Source of the DNA: Camellia lanceoleosa
Taxonomy: Eukaryota > Streptophyta > Magnoliopsida > Ericales > Theaceae
Assembly (NCBI GenBank): GCA_025200525.1
Contig: CM045761.1
Span: forward strand, 80,505,551-80,569,550
DNA length: 64,000 nt
Direction: 5' to 3'
Shown: piece after piece, positions 34,781-46,071 of the stretch
Layout of the letters: each line of letters starts with the position of its first letter
Position numbering within the stretch: the first letter of the stretch is position 1
Program-made: the position numbers and the translations under genes
Notes under the pieces: model-generated
What the model was told of the DNA's origin: nothing
Database searches by the model: none
What the model saw: the letters and a program-made list of their open reading frames with translations, nothing else

Positions 34781-35095
34781 GGGCTCTGGGGTCTAACACG
34801 GGTCCCGCTTCGATGATTCGAATCATTCATTTTATCCAACACTTTATATATTTTATTCACACAAAAAATTAAGTTAATTTGATAATCATAACATACTCAA
34901 TTTATCACATTTATCACAAAAAAAATGGACGATAATTGCATTTTTTAAAAATAAACCATACATTGTTTTGTGACAAAAGCGATAAATTAAATAAGTTACT
35001 AATATCAAATTGATCTAATTTTTTTTATGGATGAAATACACAAAATTCTCGACAAAATGAACAGCTTGAATCATCATGGAGAGCGTATAGAGCCC
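34781..35095. mobile_element. Fold-back/MITE-like element with long inverted repeats
   Basis: The left arm starts GGGCTCTGGGGTC and runs through 'gatgattcgaatcattcatttt' type sequence to about 34890. The right arm from about 35000 is its imperfect reverse complement, ending AGAGCCC. Arms are about 100 bp and no ORF is present. Confidence 0.6.
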
Positions 35096-35395
35096 CAAGG
35101 ACCCAAGAGTGCCCTCTAGTCTAGATTTTGGACTGGAAGGAATCCTCTTCTCATATATAGTCACATAGATATTCAAAAAAAATAATCAATGGTTGAGATG
35201 TATTTTAACAATGGTTCAATTATACAAAATTAAATACTCCATCCACTATCATCTGTGCAAATTTTTTAAATTATTTTTCTGGGTCCACAACCTTTTGCTA
35301 CTCATATAGGTGTAGATTTCATGTGGTATGGTTCTCACATTTGTGTGAGTATTATGTAAAATATTTAATAATTTTCTTGGTATCTCTAGCATTGT

Positions 35396-35915
35396 TCAAG
35401 AAGGATTCATATAAAGAGAGTTGAATTTCATTGAAAAAAAAGAAGAATAGCAAATGGCAGGTACGTGTGGATTTTAGTAGCCTTAAGAGAGCTTGTTTGA
35501 AAGATAACTTCTTCTTGCCAAAAATCAATCAATTGGTAGATACGAGATCTGGTCATGAAAGAATGAGCTTTTTAAATGCATATTGGGGATACCGTTAAAT
35601 AGAAATGCATTCTGACGTCCAGGAGAAAACATCATTTATCACTCCTAAGGAATTGCTCTGTTACAAAGTAATGTCGTTTGAGTTAAAAAATACTAGAGCA
35701 ACATACCAATATTTGGTCACAAAGATGTTCTAAAACTCAATTGACAGAAAGTTGAAGGTCTACATCGAAGATATGGTGGTAAAAACCTTCAAAAAGGAAA
35801 GGCACCTAGAAAACTTCGAAGAAATGTTTGAGATTCTGTGAATTTATAAGATGAAACTCAATACGTCAAAGTGTGCTTTTGGGGTTTGATCAGGAAAATC
35901 CTAGAATACATCCGC
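35396..35915 (+). pseudogene. Ty3/gypsy (Tat/Ogre-like) RT fragment, first part
   Basis: Continuous similarity to Tat-lineage RT in one frame: KWQVRVDFSSLKRACLKDN, INQLVDTRSGHERMSFLNAY, EKTSFITPKELLCYKVMSF and a catalytic box YIEDMVVK in place of YVDD. Stops at 35598, 35731 and 35839 break it. No LTRs were seen, so it is an isolated fragment. Confidence 0.75.
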
Positions 35916-36259
35916 CCTATTTGGTTTGGATTTTCAAGCGGGTTTTTGAGATTCCAAAATTGAAAGCTCATTTGTTTGTCCTTATTTCCAAAATTATTTT
36001 AAATTTATTGACATTTTCAAAAGCTATTCCCAAAGATATTTCAAATCGAATTTATCTCTATTACCAAAGCTACATTAATTGAATAGATATCTATATTGAA
36101 GTATACGGTATGTCAAATTTTCAACTTAATCGCCCCCCCCCCCCCCCCCTTTTTTTATGAAACTTTGTAAAGAAGTTATTTGCAAATTCATATAAAAATT
36201 TAACACAAAATAAATTTGTACTCCGAATTAATACAAAAAAATCATGAAAAGTGAAAAAA

Positions 36260-36760
36260 AAAAAAAATGTATTATATGTTTTAAGTGTATTTAGATTTAG
36301 TGGATTTAAAAACTAAAAGGAAATTTGTATATATATATTTTTTTGTATATTCGTTAGTATTTAGTATTTTGAAAAGCTTTTTTCATAAATTTTATACATT
36401 TTAAGTGTATTTAGATTGAGTGGATCTGAAAGTTAAATTTTTTCGCATATCTATTAGTATTAGTGATTTAAAAAAAAAAATCATAAATTTTATACGTTTT
36501 AAGTGTATTTAGAAATTAAACTTCTTTTGTATATCTGTTAGTATTTAGTGATTTTAAAAAAAAAAAATTCATAAATTTTATATGTTTTATGTGTATTTAG
36601 ATGGAGTGGATATAAAAGCTGAAAAAAGTATGTATATTTTTTAGTATGTTTGCTAGTATTTAATGATTTTTTAAAAAATCTTTTTTTTTTTCAAAAAAAT
36701 TATACATTTTAAGTGTGTATAGATTGAGTAGATCTAAAAATTGAAAAATATTTATTAAAA
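36260..36760. repeat. Minisatellite, about five units of 90-130 bp
   Basis: A unit containing 'ttttaagtgtatttagat', followed by 'gagtggat', recurs near 36280, 36408, 36497, 36585 and 36706, with an AT-rich remainder ('gttagtatttagtgatttt'). Related single-copy sequence, in reverse, occurs near 47100-47235 and 53090-53280. Confidence 0.7.
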
Positions 36761-36889
36761 TATTTAAAAAGTTGAATACAAACTATAAAAGACAGATTGA
36801 AATTCAAAAATTATTTTTGAAAACTCTAAATCAAATAGAGTTTTAAAAATTATTTCAAATCACTGAACCAAATGAGTTTTAGACTTTAA

Positions 36890-37218
36890 GGGCTTGTTTG
36901 GTTTGTTTTTTAGAGAGTTGTTTTTGAAAAAAAATTTGAGGAGAGAGTTTAGAAATTTTTTTGGTTTGTTTGGTTGTATATTTTGAGAGAGTTGTTTTTT
37001 TTGAGAGTTTGGGATGATTTGATATTTTGGGAGAATTTGAGTAGATATGTGTGAGAGAAAAAGTGATTGAGAATGAAAGAGGAGAGAGAAAAAGTGATTG
37101 ATTGATGTGTAAGAGAGAGAAAATGATTTTGGAAATTTTTTAAGAAAAACTCAAACCAAACAGTTTTTGAGAAATTTTTTTTTAAAACTCATCTCCCAAA
37201 TGCAAACCAAACATACCC
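36890..37218. mobile_element. PIF/Harbinger (Tourist-like) MITE
   Basis: The termini are GGGCTTGTTTGGTTTG on the left and the inverted CAAACCAAACATACCC on the right, flanked on both sides by TAA (36887-36889 and 37219-37221). A 3-bp TWA target and these ends are characteristic of the superfamily. Confidence 0.85.
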
Positions 37219-37321
37219 TAAATTTTCTAAAAACAATTTTCAGAATGTATAACCAAAAAAAATTTACAAACTCTTTCCACAAAGTTATCTTTCAAAATTA
37301 ATTTTGAAAACCCAACCAAAT

Positions 37322-37740
37322 GCATTGATCGTCATTCAACGAGGAATAGAAACTAGCCCAGAACAGATCAAATCTATCCTCGAAATTGTTCCTCCCACCT
37401 TAGTCAAAGGTATATTTCAAAATTAATTCTAAAAACCAAATCAAACGCATCCATCGTCATCAAACAAGAAATAGAGAGTAGCCAAAACAAATCAAAGCTT
37501 TCAGTCAAAGGAGTCTAGGCCCTCAATAGCATAGCAGCCGTCCTCATCTGCTTCATCAGCTGATCATCTGATTGATGCCACCTTTTTTTCTTTTTTTTTT
37601 TCAATTGCAGAGGAAGAAATCCCAATTTGTCTGGACACCAGAATACAGCCAAACTCTAGAAGAGCTGAAGAAGTATTTGACACAACCCCCATTATCAATG
37701 CCGGCTTTGAGTTTCTTGAGGTTCAAAACAAGCACCAAAT
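37322..37740 (+). pseudogene. Ty3/gypsy (Tat/Ogre-like) RT-RNase H fragment, second part
   Basis: Continuation of the fragment ending at 35915. A VIQRGIETSPEQIKSIL segment at about 37330-37390 is followed by a decayed connection, then KSQFVWTPEYSQTLEELKKY at 37612-37680, the usual start of the RNase H region. A partial internal duplication lies at about 37390-37450. Confidence 0.7.
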
Positions 37741-39105
37741 ATGGAACCTTTCATATATAACAAAAAAAAAAAACTCACAAAAAGTCTACTAAATTTTATT
37801 TAAAAATATACACAAAGTTTACAATAACAAAAAAGGACCAAAATATAACTTAGAGTACCTAAAAAGTGAACAAAAAATAACGAAGTATCACTTGAAATAT
37901 ACTTTCTTGGAATCATGATTGGGGCCTCAAATTATTTACACTTGATTTTAAAAGTTTTTACAATATACATTGGGACTTCAGTTTTTGGGCCTTTTTAATT
38001 CAATTTGGGCTTTGTATTAAACATAAGTTTGAACCTTAAAAATTCAAGTGGGCCTATTTTTTTATGAATTTATATTTTAAATTGGATCTTTTATTCATTT
38101 AGTTTAGGCTGAGCTTTTTATTCATTTAGTACTTTGAACTTGGGAGATTTTATTTGAAGTCAAAATATATCTCAGTTCAATTTAAATTCATAAATTTAAA
38201 TTTATATTATATCTTAAATGAATTTATCAATAAAGACAACATATATTAAACCCTAAAATAATTTTTTTTTCATGGTACACCCTAATCAGTTATTCATATT
38301 CAAATCTATGTATCTTCTTCCCCAAGAGATCAAAGTTATTTTTTCTTCTTTTTCTTCTTCTTCTTCTTCCTCCCTCCAAAACTCTAATCCATCCTACCAA
38401 AACTCACCATCATCATCAACATCATTATTTTGAAATCCTAAACTCTAGAAGAAAGTTTGAACAAAATCAAATAATGGATGAGAGTAATAATCAAAATAAT
38501 TTTTTGAAGCAACCCATCAAAAATGAGGTAAGTATTCATATAAAGGAGTTTCACAATTTTTGTAGAGTATCATCAATTATTTTCTATATCATTTTTTTGA
38601 CAAAAATTGAAAGGTCCAGTAGTTAGATTAACAATAACATATTATTGGAGTTGTTCTTATTTTATCATTTAAATAGTACATTATTTGAGAACTACTCTTT
38701 CTTATTAGTTCTTGATGCTTATGTGCTTATAAGTTTGGTAGTTACTTTTTCACGAGCATTCTCATGGATAATTTATAATGTAAAAGTTTTTTTTTTTGTA
38801 TTAAAAAGTTTTATAATGCTTATGTAAAAGCTTAGTTTTTTTTTCTGTATTTAAAATGCTTATATGCTTATAAGTTTGATTTTTTTTTTCCCTTTGTATT
38901 TGAGAATTATTTTCTGTATTGAATTTTTTTGAAATAATTTAGTTTTTTTAGTTTGTTCATTATTTATTATTTGAGTTTACCTTTAGGGTAATTTGAGAAA
39001 AACAATAGGGTGTAATGAGAGTAAAATAAAATTTTAAATAATTAAATAAGGTGTATTTAGAAATTTAAAGTACTTAATAATTTTTTAAGTATAAATAAAA
39101 TCTCC
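37741..39105. other. AT-rich DNA left of the CACTA element
   Basis: No recognised gene. A short exon-like start (ATG at 38474, 18 codons, followed by gtaagt) can be drawn, but its frame is not preserved in the second copy of this block (56782), so it is unsupported. Confidence 0.4.
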
Positions 39106-39479
39106 CACTACAACAAAAGTTAGCTATAACCACGTTTTTTACACAACGTTTTTTTGAAAAACACTGTGGAAAAGGTGAAGTGAAATTAAGAAGGCACGCA
39201 TTTTCCTTTTATAAACACGCGTTCGACTTTGTAACAGTGCTCCGTCTCCCTCTGTCCCCTTTTCTCTTTCCGTCATTCTGTTTTCTCTATCCATTTCTCT
39301 CTCTCTCTCTTTATCGTTTTCTCTCTCCGTCCTAGATCTAGGGTTTCCTTTGTCTCCTCATGCTCCTTAAGAGATTCACCAGGGTTGATTCCGTTTACTT
39401 GTTCAGATCTAATTCTAAATCCATCGATTCTTGAATCGATTTGGTTAAAATTTATTGACGGTTTTTTGTTTTTCTTGAT

Positions 39480-39735
39480 TCTGCAGAGGAAGATGGACCG
39501 GTTGAGTTGCACAAATCGGCGGGGTTACGAAACTGATGAGTGAAGAAGGATCAAGATCATCGGGATCGGGATCAGGATCGAGACAGGGATCGAGACTGAG
39601 ACCAATCGAATCGGGACTGAGGAAACCAGCCGATTGAGTGAATACTGGGTTTCTGGTAATCGAGTTGCTACGTTAGCGAAGGGATTTTATCTAGGGTTTC
39701 GAGCCTATTAAAGCTCCTTCTTAGGTATGGTCCTC
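39480..39735 (+). other. 5'-leader-like exon in the CACTA element
   Basis: A pyrimidine-rich stretch with ctagggtttc motifs and a splice acceptor (ttctgcag at about 39487), followed by a short ATG frame (17 codons from 39493). A possible donor lies after 'ccttcttag' (39725). It resembles a captured 5' untranslated region. Confidence 0.3.
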
Positions 39736-39760
39736 CCGTCGCTACTATCCCTCAAGTCTG

Positions 39761-39764
<4 letters not shown>

Positions 39765-39810
<46 letters not shown>
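39765..39810. repeat. (CT)n microsatellite
   Basis: About 22 uninterrupted CT units. The second copy of this block (58080-58100) has only a few. Confidence 0.9.
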
Positions 39811-39814
<4 letters not shown>

Positions 39815-40893
39815 AGATCTGGTCTCATACACAGGACTCACTATATTCCTTGCTCTTCGATCCGCCTCTTGATCAAATTGTACTCTTTTAATCTTTTCAC
39901 TTGCCATTTTTGGTCTGCTCTCTTTCAATAGAATCTCATTCACTTTGATATTTTTGTTTTTCAATCTCACTATTTTCAATTTTCTCAATCTATGTTTTTA
40001 TATTGGTAAATAAAAGATTCATATCCATGGTTCCATCATCTTTGAATCTTAATGCAAGTTGAAATATATAGTCATAACTGAGTGTAGGTCTACTAGCTTT
40101 TGATGAATATCATTCCTTGGATTCTACATGTCCCTTAATTGTGATTTGCTTTCCAATTTTTCTTATAAATGTTTTAAATTATTTTATCTTTGATTTATCA
40201 TAAATTTATTGAAATTGTTATGATGTCTTGTTTCATTGAATTCTCTGATTTCATTGGAAAGAAATATCAGCACTTTTGCCTGTTCAATGGTATGCTTTGT
40301 ACCTGGGTTTATTTGCATCAATTATAGCACTTTAGGGGTTATTTTTTGCAAGTGGCTTGAAGAGAGCTTTTCAAATTAAGGCGCATCTTGTTCACTGTTT
40401 CTTTGCTCATATTTATAAATTTGTATCGGCATCCAAATGAGATCCATAGTAAGTGTTCATTTGCTTTCTTCCTCAATTATTGCAGGATTTTGGTGATGTG
40501 ATAGTATATTCCTGGACATGGTAGGTCTATTGACATAATGGACTGTCAGGTTGGCTACTAAAATTTTCAGTTCTTGCAGACATTTATTCATACCAACTCA
40601 TTTGTTGCCTCTAAATTATTCTTATTCTTAAGATATTATATTCTTCAATGTTAGATTTCTTCTTTGGCTGATTGTGAGTAGTATGTGCTAGAAGTTTTTA
40701 TATATTGTTTCATTTTCACAATGCTGGTTACGTTGTTCAAGATTATTTTTATTCTTTAGTTCACACTTCTGATTTGTTTTATCTTTCTAAATGTACTCTT
40801 CAAACCCCTTCATGTCATTTCCCAACTTCCAAACTAACCACAGCATCACTAGTGGCACCATATTCCAAATTTTCCTCTCCTTCATCTTGAGCT

Positions 40894-41160
40894 TCACCCC
40901 ATCCCACCATTGTAGCAGGGCTTCAATATCCAACACACATCCCACCAGGTCACTAATGTAGACCAGACTATCCTATACTGCGTGACAGAATCCTCCTTGT
41001 CCTCTGATAACTGGAACAATCTTGGAAATTCCTCACTGAGCAATATATTATTGCACCACTTATCAGACCAAAATTTTTTTCTTTCCCCATTCCCAGTCCT
41101 TACTCTTGCATTTGCCAAGTAAAACTCTACCGGCAGTGGGTTATACTTAGCAATACTCAA
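40894..41160 (-). pseudogene. LINE (non-LTR retrotransposon) ORF2 C-terminal fragment
   Basis: 88 codons with VRTGNGERKKFWSDKWCNN and FPRLFQLSEDKE, the conserved region downstream of plant LINE reverse transcriptases. No RT core or endonuclease is nearby, so it is a short captured or inserted piece. The second copy at about 59180-59420 is frame-disrupted. Confidence 0.7.
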
Positions 41161-42189
41161 TATACCTTGCCTAATTGGAGACGGGCTTCTTTAATAACTC
41201 TGCCAGCAGTGGGTTATCCTTAGCAATACTCAATATATCCTTAGTAAAACTCTATCAAACCCCTTCTTTAATAGACTTCAATTCTAGTTGTTGAATTCAG
41301 CTATTGAAAATAAAGTGCACAAATCACATGGTGTCACACTTTTGGATCATATGAAAATTGGTGGAACTTTATTCTAAGAAACTTCCTTTCAATCCATGTA
41401 ATTTACTTGTTGAGATGAAATTGGATGCACTCTTTACAAATTAATGATATCGATAATAAAACTTGTTTATGATAGGTATCATTTTTGTGGGTTAAAATGG
41501 AATGGGACCTCAACTCGTATGGCTAAAAAATACACATTTTCTAAGTGATGGAATCACGCCCCCTTTCTTGTTATGGGCAAGAAGCATATACCAAAGTTAA
41601 GAGATTGCTTTTAGAACAGTTTGTAGAACATAATTTTACGTATTTCTAATGAACATAGATAATTAGACTATGTTATTCCTTTTTGTCTTGAAGGAAGAAC
41701 ACTAGAATCCTTGATTTTTTTTTTCTAAATTTTTTTTTTTACTATAATGCGATGTTGGTTGTAGGCATTGGGCTCAGGATAAGTGGGTTTGTGTTTGCTT
41801 CATGGTTCAAGCATCATAGTTTTTGTGTTGCTGCGATTTTATGGTGGAAGTTTGGTGTATAAACAGTACTATTCTTGATATAGTTGTTCTCAACTCTGTC
41901 AAACTTCCTTTCATTTTTTAATGGTTTAGGCAGATGGACAAGTTTATTCATTGTGTCAACCTTGTAATAATTTTTATAGGCCTTGCTCAATCTGAGTGAA
42001 TTAGAAAGACAGTAGCTTGTATTTTCATTTCCCCTTGTGCTATCAGAAAGGTATTACTCCATTTATAGTTCTTTGACTTGTATAACTCTGACATAAAGTA
42101 TAAAAACACAATTGTTTTTGAATAAGATCATAGTAACTATTTGTGCTCTTTGCATGAAACTAATCATAAATTCATCATTTTGAAGGCAG

Positions 42190-42400
42190 ATGTATCATCA
42201 TCACCATCATCAAGGAAAGAACATCCACCCCTCCTCAAGAGGGTCCATTCCTCCAGAAAGGCATTTGTTCCTGCAATGGGGGAATGGTGCAGGAGATTCT
42301 GGACTTGTACTTTCAACTGATGCAAAGCCTGGACTGAAATGGACACAAGACCTCCATGAGCGGTTCATAGAAGCAGTAAATCAGCTTGGAGGAGCAGACA
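42190..42400 (+). pseudogene. MYB-CC (PHL/MYR-like) fragment, exon 1
   Basis: The ATG at 42190 starts MYHHHHHQGKNIHPSS and continues through LFLQWGNGAGDSGLVLSTDA into the MYB-like domain start (LKWTQDLHERFIEAVNQLGG). The donor is gcagaca|gtgagt. MYB-CC factors of this type bind DNA as GARP regulators, including phosphate-response proteins; the N-terminus matches the MYR1/MYR2 subgroup. It lies within the CACTA element with its introns, so it looks like a genomic capture. Confidence 0.75.
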
Positions 42401-42490
42401 GTGAGTGCATACAACATAATAAGTTTAAGAAGAAACCAAAGGAAAAATGTCTAATGCTCAACTAATTGAAATATCTCTTCTTTGTTACAG

Positions 42491-42567
42491 AGGCTACTCC
42501 AAAAATAGTTTTGAAACTTATGGGGGTTCTGGGATTGACATTATACCACTTAAAGAGCCATCTTCAG
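42491..42567 (+). pseudogene. MYB-CC fragment, exon 2
   Basis: 77 nt between ttgttacag and gtaaat. It joins exon 1 in phase to give KATPKIVLKLMGVLGLTLYH and the KSHLQ end of the DNA-recognition helix. Confidence 0.75.
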
Positions 42568-42712
42568 GTAAATATTTTAGGCCAACCATAGTAACTTGAA
42601 AAAGTCTCTGAGGTCTCAGATTTTTATTTTTATTTTTAAGGGATTGTCATATTCATATACTTGCATATAAGCACACAGATTAAGAATAACTCCTCCAATT
42701 TTGGTTTGGCAG

Positions 42713-42770
42713 AAATACAGGCTCAGTAAGAATCTCCTTGGGCACTCTAATATTGGAACAAACAAAATTG
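42713..42770 (+). pseudogene. MYB-CC fragment, exon 3
   Basis: 58 nt between ttggcag and gtaaga, encoding KYRLSKNLLGHSNIGTNKI, the expected continuation after the MYB domain. Confidence 0.75.
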
Positions 42771-42851
42771 GTAAGAAGTTCAACAATTATGGAGTATAAA
42801 TTATTTTGAGCTACGCCAACTACTGGCAATGGAATAGCTTACAGAATTTAG

Positions 42852-42945
42852 GAATGGTTATAGTGGCAGGAGAAAGGATGTCTGAGGCAAATGGAACTCA
42901 TGAGTAATTCAAGCATTGAAACCCAAAACAAATAAGATCGATCTC
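42852..42945 (+). pseudogene. MYB-CC fragment, exon 4 (frameshifted)
   Basis: Acceptor aatttag|GAATGG. It encodes GMVIVAGERMSEANGTH, then an apparent 2-nt loss near 42900 brings a TAA into frame; the expected Ser-rich sequence continues in another frame. This break makes the captured gene non-functional. Confidence 0.7.
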
Positions 42946-43041
42946 AAAACCCATTTCATGTTCTTTCTGCTCCTTTATCCATTCCTTTATTTTCTAAAAA
43001 TTACTTGAACTGATACTTTAATTGTGAAACCTTTTATTCAG

Positions 43042-43111
43042 AAGCTTACATATAAGCGAAGCAATACGGATGCAAATTGAAGTGCAGACAAGGCTACATG
43101 AACAGCTTGAG
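43042..43111 (+). pseudogene. MYB-CC fragment, exon 5 (coiled-coil start)
   Basis: Between tattcag and gtacaa, encoding SLHISEAIRMQIEVQTRLHE and QLE, the diagnostic LHEQLE start of the CC dimerisation domain. The rest of the domain is not recognisable downstream, so the capture or preservation ends here. Confidence 0.75.
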
Positions 43112-44045
43112 GTACAAAATACTGAGAAATTTCTTGTGTGTACAATTATAGGAAGCCTTTCTTCAATGCTATAATAAAAAAATTCTGCACCAATTCAAGA
43201 TAAATCTAGATGTCACTTACTTTAATCTAGAAGATATTACATGAAATGGGAAGATAGAAATAGACAACAAACAAGTTAACCAATTATCTGAGATGCATAA
43301 TACTACCTTTAATTGAGAAAGAATATTAAAACATATTTATCAGATATTAACATATGATGTGTGCACAATATATATGCATTTTACAAAGAGAAAGTTAAAG
43401 TATATCTAAACACAATGCTTCAAATTGACAACTATGATATAAAGTGCATCTCATCATTTTTTAAGACAGAACATATCACATGTAACTTTATTATAAAGCA
43501 ACTGCTATATTACCAAGCATCATTTTTAACTTGTCACAAGGAATATTAATTAAAGGCACAATTGTTCAAATATTTATGCTTTGTTTTTCTCTCAGGATAT
43601 ACAGAGGATAGAAGCAGTGTCTTAGTGAGCTTTGCACTCTGAATCATATAGAAGAAGCTGCTGTTCTTAGTACTTGTATAAGGCAGTTTCTTCTTACCCA
43701 TTTAATTTAATGTATCTTGTTCTTTGACTCGAGGAAGCCTTTTCTTAAATATTTTGGGTCCACAAATTTTGTGGTTTTTGATATTCTCTCTAAAATCTGT
43801 TCATATGTCCTTTGAAGGCAGTTAGGGATACAAGGTGCTCTTACAGGTGTAGGGCTGTCAATATAAGAATGTCATTGTCACATTATTTACTGTCTTAAAT
43901 TATGAGTATTGTTTTTTTTGATGGAAAATATTTTTTGTTAAAACAAACGGTGTGTAAATCATAATACAATCTTTATAAATTTCATAGTAACCAAATCTCA
44001 TGTACTAAAACCGTCATTTTTATTAATTTGGTTATGTTGATGTAG

Positions 44046-44402
44046 GGATCGATGACATCTCCATACTACAACTCAAGGGCCACAAAGATAGCTGTGGTGA
44101 CTAATGGGGAAGGATACTTTGAGATGGCATGTCCTCACTTGTCCTCTTCGGAGTTTGGTGACAGTGGCAGCAGCAGAGGAAGGCAAGAGGGGGCAGAGGA
44201 TCGCACCAGCAGCAACGGTGTGGTGTTTATCAGAAAGCAGTGGCCCAAGTTAGCAGAAAGTGAGTGGCTGCCTGAGCAGTGTTGTGGTGTTTATCGTTCC
44301 CCCCGGTCGCCCAGTCATCACCATCGCTTCTAAGAATCAAAATCTACAAATTGTCTGCTTCGACGTCAATGCTCTAAACAATGAGAAATTCCCTCTTGCA
44401 GG
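44046..44402 (+). pseudogene. Unrecognised exon-like sequence in the CACTA element
   Basis: Preceded by ttgatgtag and open for about 90 codons ([20 protein letters not shown], then a Ser/Gly/Arg-rich part). Another frame near 44310-44400 reads [20 protein letters not shown] up to a donor-like gcag|gtaatt. The two frames suggest a degraded exon. I do not recognise the family. Confidence 0.35.
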
Positions 44403-44652
44403 TAATTAAAATTTTTCTTGGGCTTTCTCACTAATTGATATTTCTTCTTTTATTAATGTAATGTACCTAAAAATAAATCATACATGACATGTGCTAAATT
44501 TAGTTTGCTTCTCTTCTTAATTTGAGCTAAAAACTACAATCTTTATAAATTTCATAGTAACCGAATCTCATTGTAGGTAGTTTCACTCTTTCTTCTTAAT
44601 ATGAGATGAAAGGCACAATTTATTCATACATAGTTAAGAATTTACTAGAACA

Positions 44653-44771
44653 GGTGTGGTTGTCGAAAGCAAGCGAGGAAATGCTTTCTGAGTTCCTTCG
44701 ATCTGGCACTTCTTTGAACTTATTGGAGCTTGAGAAAGAAGTCCTGCTCTGCTGCCCTGTGTTAAGTAAAG
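44653..44771 (+). pseudogene. Unrecognised exon-like sequence, second piece
   Basis: Preceded by agaacag and followed by gtgagt. It reads VWLSKASEEMLSEFLRSGTS and continues LNLLELEKEVLLCCPVLSK, a helical pattern with good splice borders. It is probably the same source gene as 44046-44402. Family unknown. Confidence 0.4.
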
Positions 44772-45221
44772 TGAGTTGACTCCCATTCTTACCTCTAGCC
44801 ACACTATATTCTTTCTATTGAGTAATTTGTTAAATTTTATGCTAAATTTTCTTCTTGCCTTTTCTCACTCACATGGTTAATTTGCCTCTTCTTCTTCTTT
44901 TTCTTGTTCACTATTCTCTTTTGATAATCATTCATACTAAAACTTTTTTTGTTTTGTCCTTGCTGTTAATTACTTCGTCGGCTTCCTGAGAGCTGCTTGT
45001 CCTTCTAGTTCACAAGTCATGCTGGGTTCAAAATTCATCTAGTTCACAATAATTGTGTATATTTTTTGGGTCAATGAATAAGATCTTGTTGCCTATTCAT
45101 CTTGTTTCAATTATGTTTCATTAGTACTTGTTGCAATTTTATTATTTCTTGGTGGTTCATGAACGTTGTGAATTAGGATTTTAATTGTTCTGATCTATTA
45201 CTTCAAATTTTATGCATCAGG

Positions 45222-45552
45222 TTTGTGATTACGGCTTGCCTCCGTCAATTAACAATAGTATTAAGGTTGGTGCAATATTGTATATCTTTTACATTTGCAT
45301 ATATGGCATGTTAGAAAATTAAAAGAAAAGGAAAAAAGATTTTAGGATCACTTTATTTTATGTACAGAGAATTTTAATGTTGACTTTTGAATTTTGGTCA
45401 CAAGTCATTTATTATTTATGATTATAATTTGCAAACTTTTTATTTTTTATTTTATTTTATTTTATTTTTGGGATAGTTTCTTTATTTTTTTTAATATTAT
45501 TGATTCCAGTGTTTTTTTGTAGGAGCATTGGCCAACTTCTTCCTTGAAATAA
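45222..45552 (+). pseudogene. Unrecognised exon-like sequence, last pieces
   Basis: Exon 45222-45266 (between gcatcag and gttggt) reads VCDYGLPPSINNSIK. The final piece, after ttttttgtag at 45523, reads EHWPTSSLK and a stop near 45550, followed by 3'-UTR-like DNA. Splice signals and open frames agree with a captured gene end. Confidence 0.35.
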
Positions 45553-46071
45553 GCAATTGGCCCATGAATGAGCCTTATGGAAATTGTAGCCTTATGAAAA
45601 AGGAATTAAAATTGTTTGGTTTATTTTTAGTTTATATGCTTGTGTAAAGAATCCTTGACTTTCAGATTTGATTTTATTTAGCTAATAGTGCAATTTGAAA
45701 AGAGTTTTATTTTGCAGATTTAGTGCAATTGAAATTATACATTTTCTTTTTATATAAATTGCAGTGCTATATTTTTTTTTTTTTTAAAAAAAGGAGAAAA
45801 GATGGCATTTTTTAAAAAAACGTCAGTAAATGTCGTCATATGATGTCAGCGTTTAACTGTGACGGTTCACATAATGGAATGTATGAGAATTTATGACGTT
45901 TTTAAAAACGCCGGTTAAAGTCATTAGCGACGTTTTATAAACGTTGTATACCTAGGACGGCGGCCGTATCTGCGACGAAAGTTATAAACGTCGTCTTTAT
46001 CCTTTAACGGCGTTTTTAGGACTTATTTTGGCGTTTTTTAAACGTTGCTAATTCTCAAAATTCCTGCAGTG

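Larger units (their letters stand above)
35916..37321. mobile_element. AT-rich insertion inside the gypsy RT fragment
   Basis: It interrupts the RT remnant between residues that are adjacent in the family. Its ends are inverted relatives: left 'tatttggtttggattttcaa' and right, in reverse, 'catttggttgggttttcaa'. The interior holds a poly-C run (36127-36149), tandem repeats (36260-36760) and a nested MITE (36890-37218). It has no coding capacity. Confidence 0.6.
39106..46071. mobile_element. Non-autonomous CACTA (CMC) transposon carrying gene fragments
   Basis: The left end is CACTACAACAAAAG (39106); the right end in reverse is CACTGCAGGAATTTT (ends 46071). Both have the CACT terminus, and ACGTT-type subterminal repeats (aacgttg, cgacgtttt) crowd the right 250 bp and the left end. 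Flanking triplets are tcc and ccc, an imperfect target duplication. I found no TNP2-type transposase. The interior holds MYB-CC exons, a LINE fragment, a CT microsatellite and further exon-like sequence. Length is 6966 bp. Confidence 0.8.

Noticed and set aside
38474..38527. Short ATG exon followed by gtaagt
   Set aside because: Eighteen codons, no second exon found, and the frame differs in the second copy of the block.
42190..42213. Histidine-rich start as a metal-binding protein
   Set aside because: The His run is part of a variable MYB-CC N-terminus; the following residues match that family.
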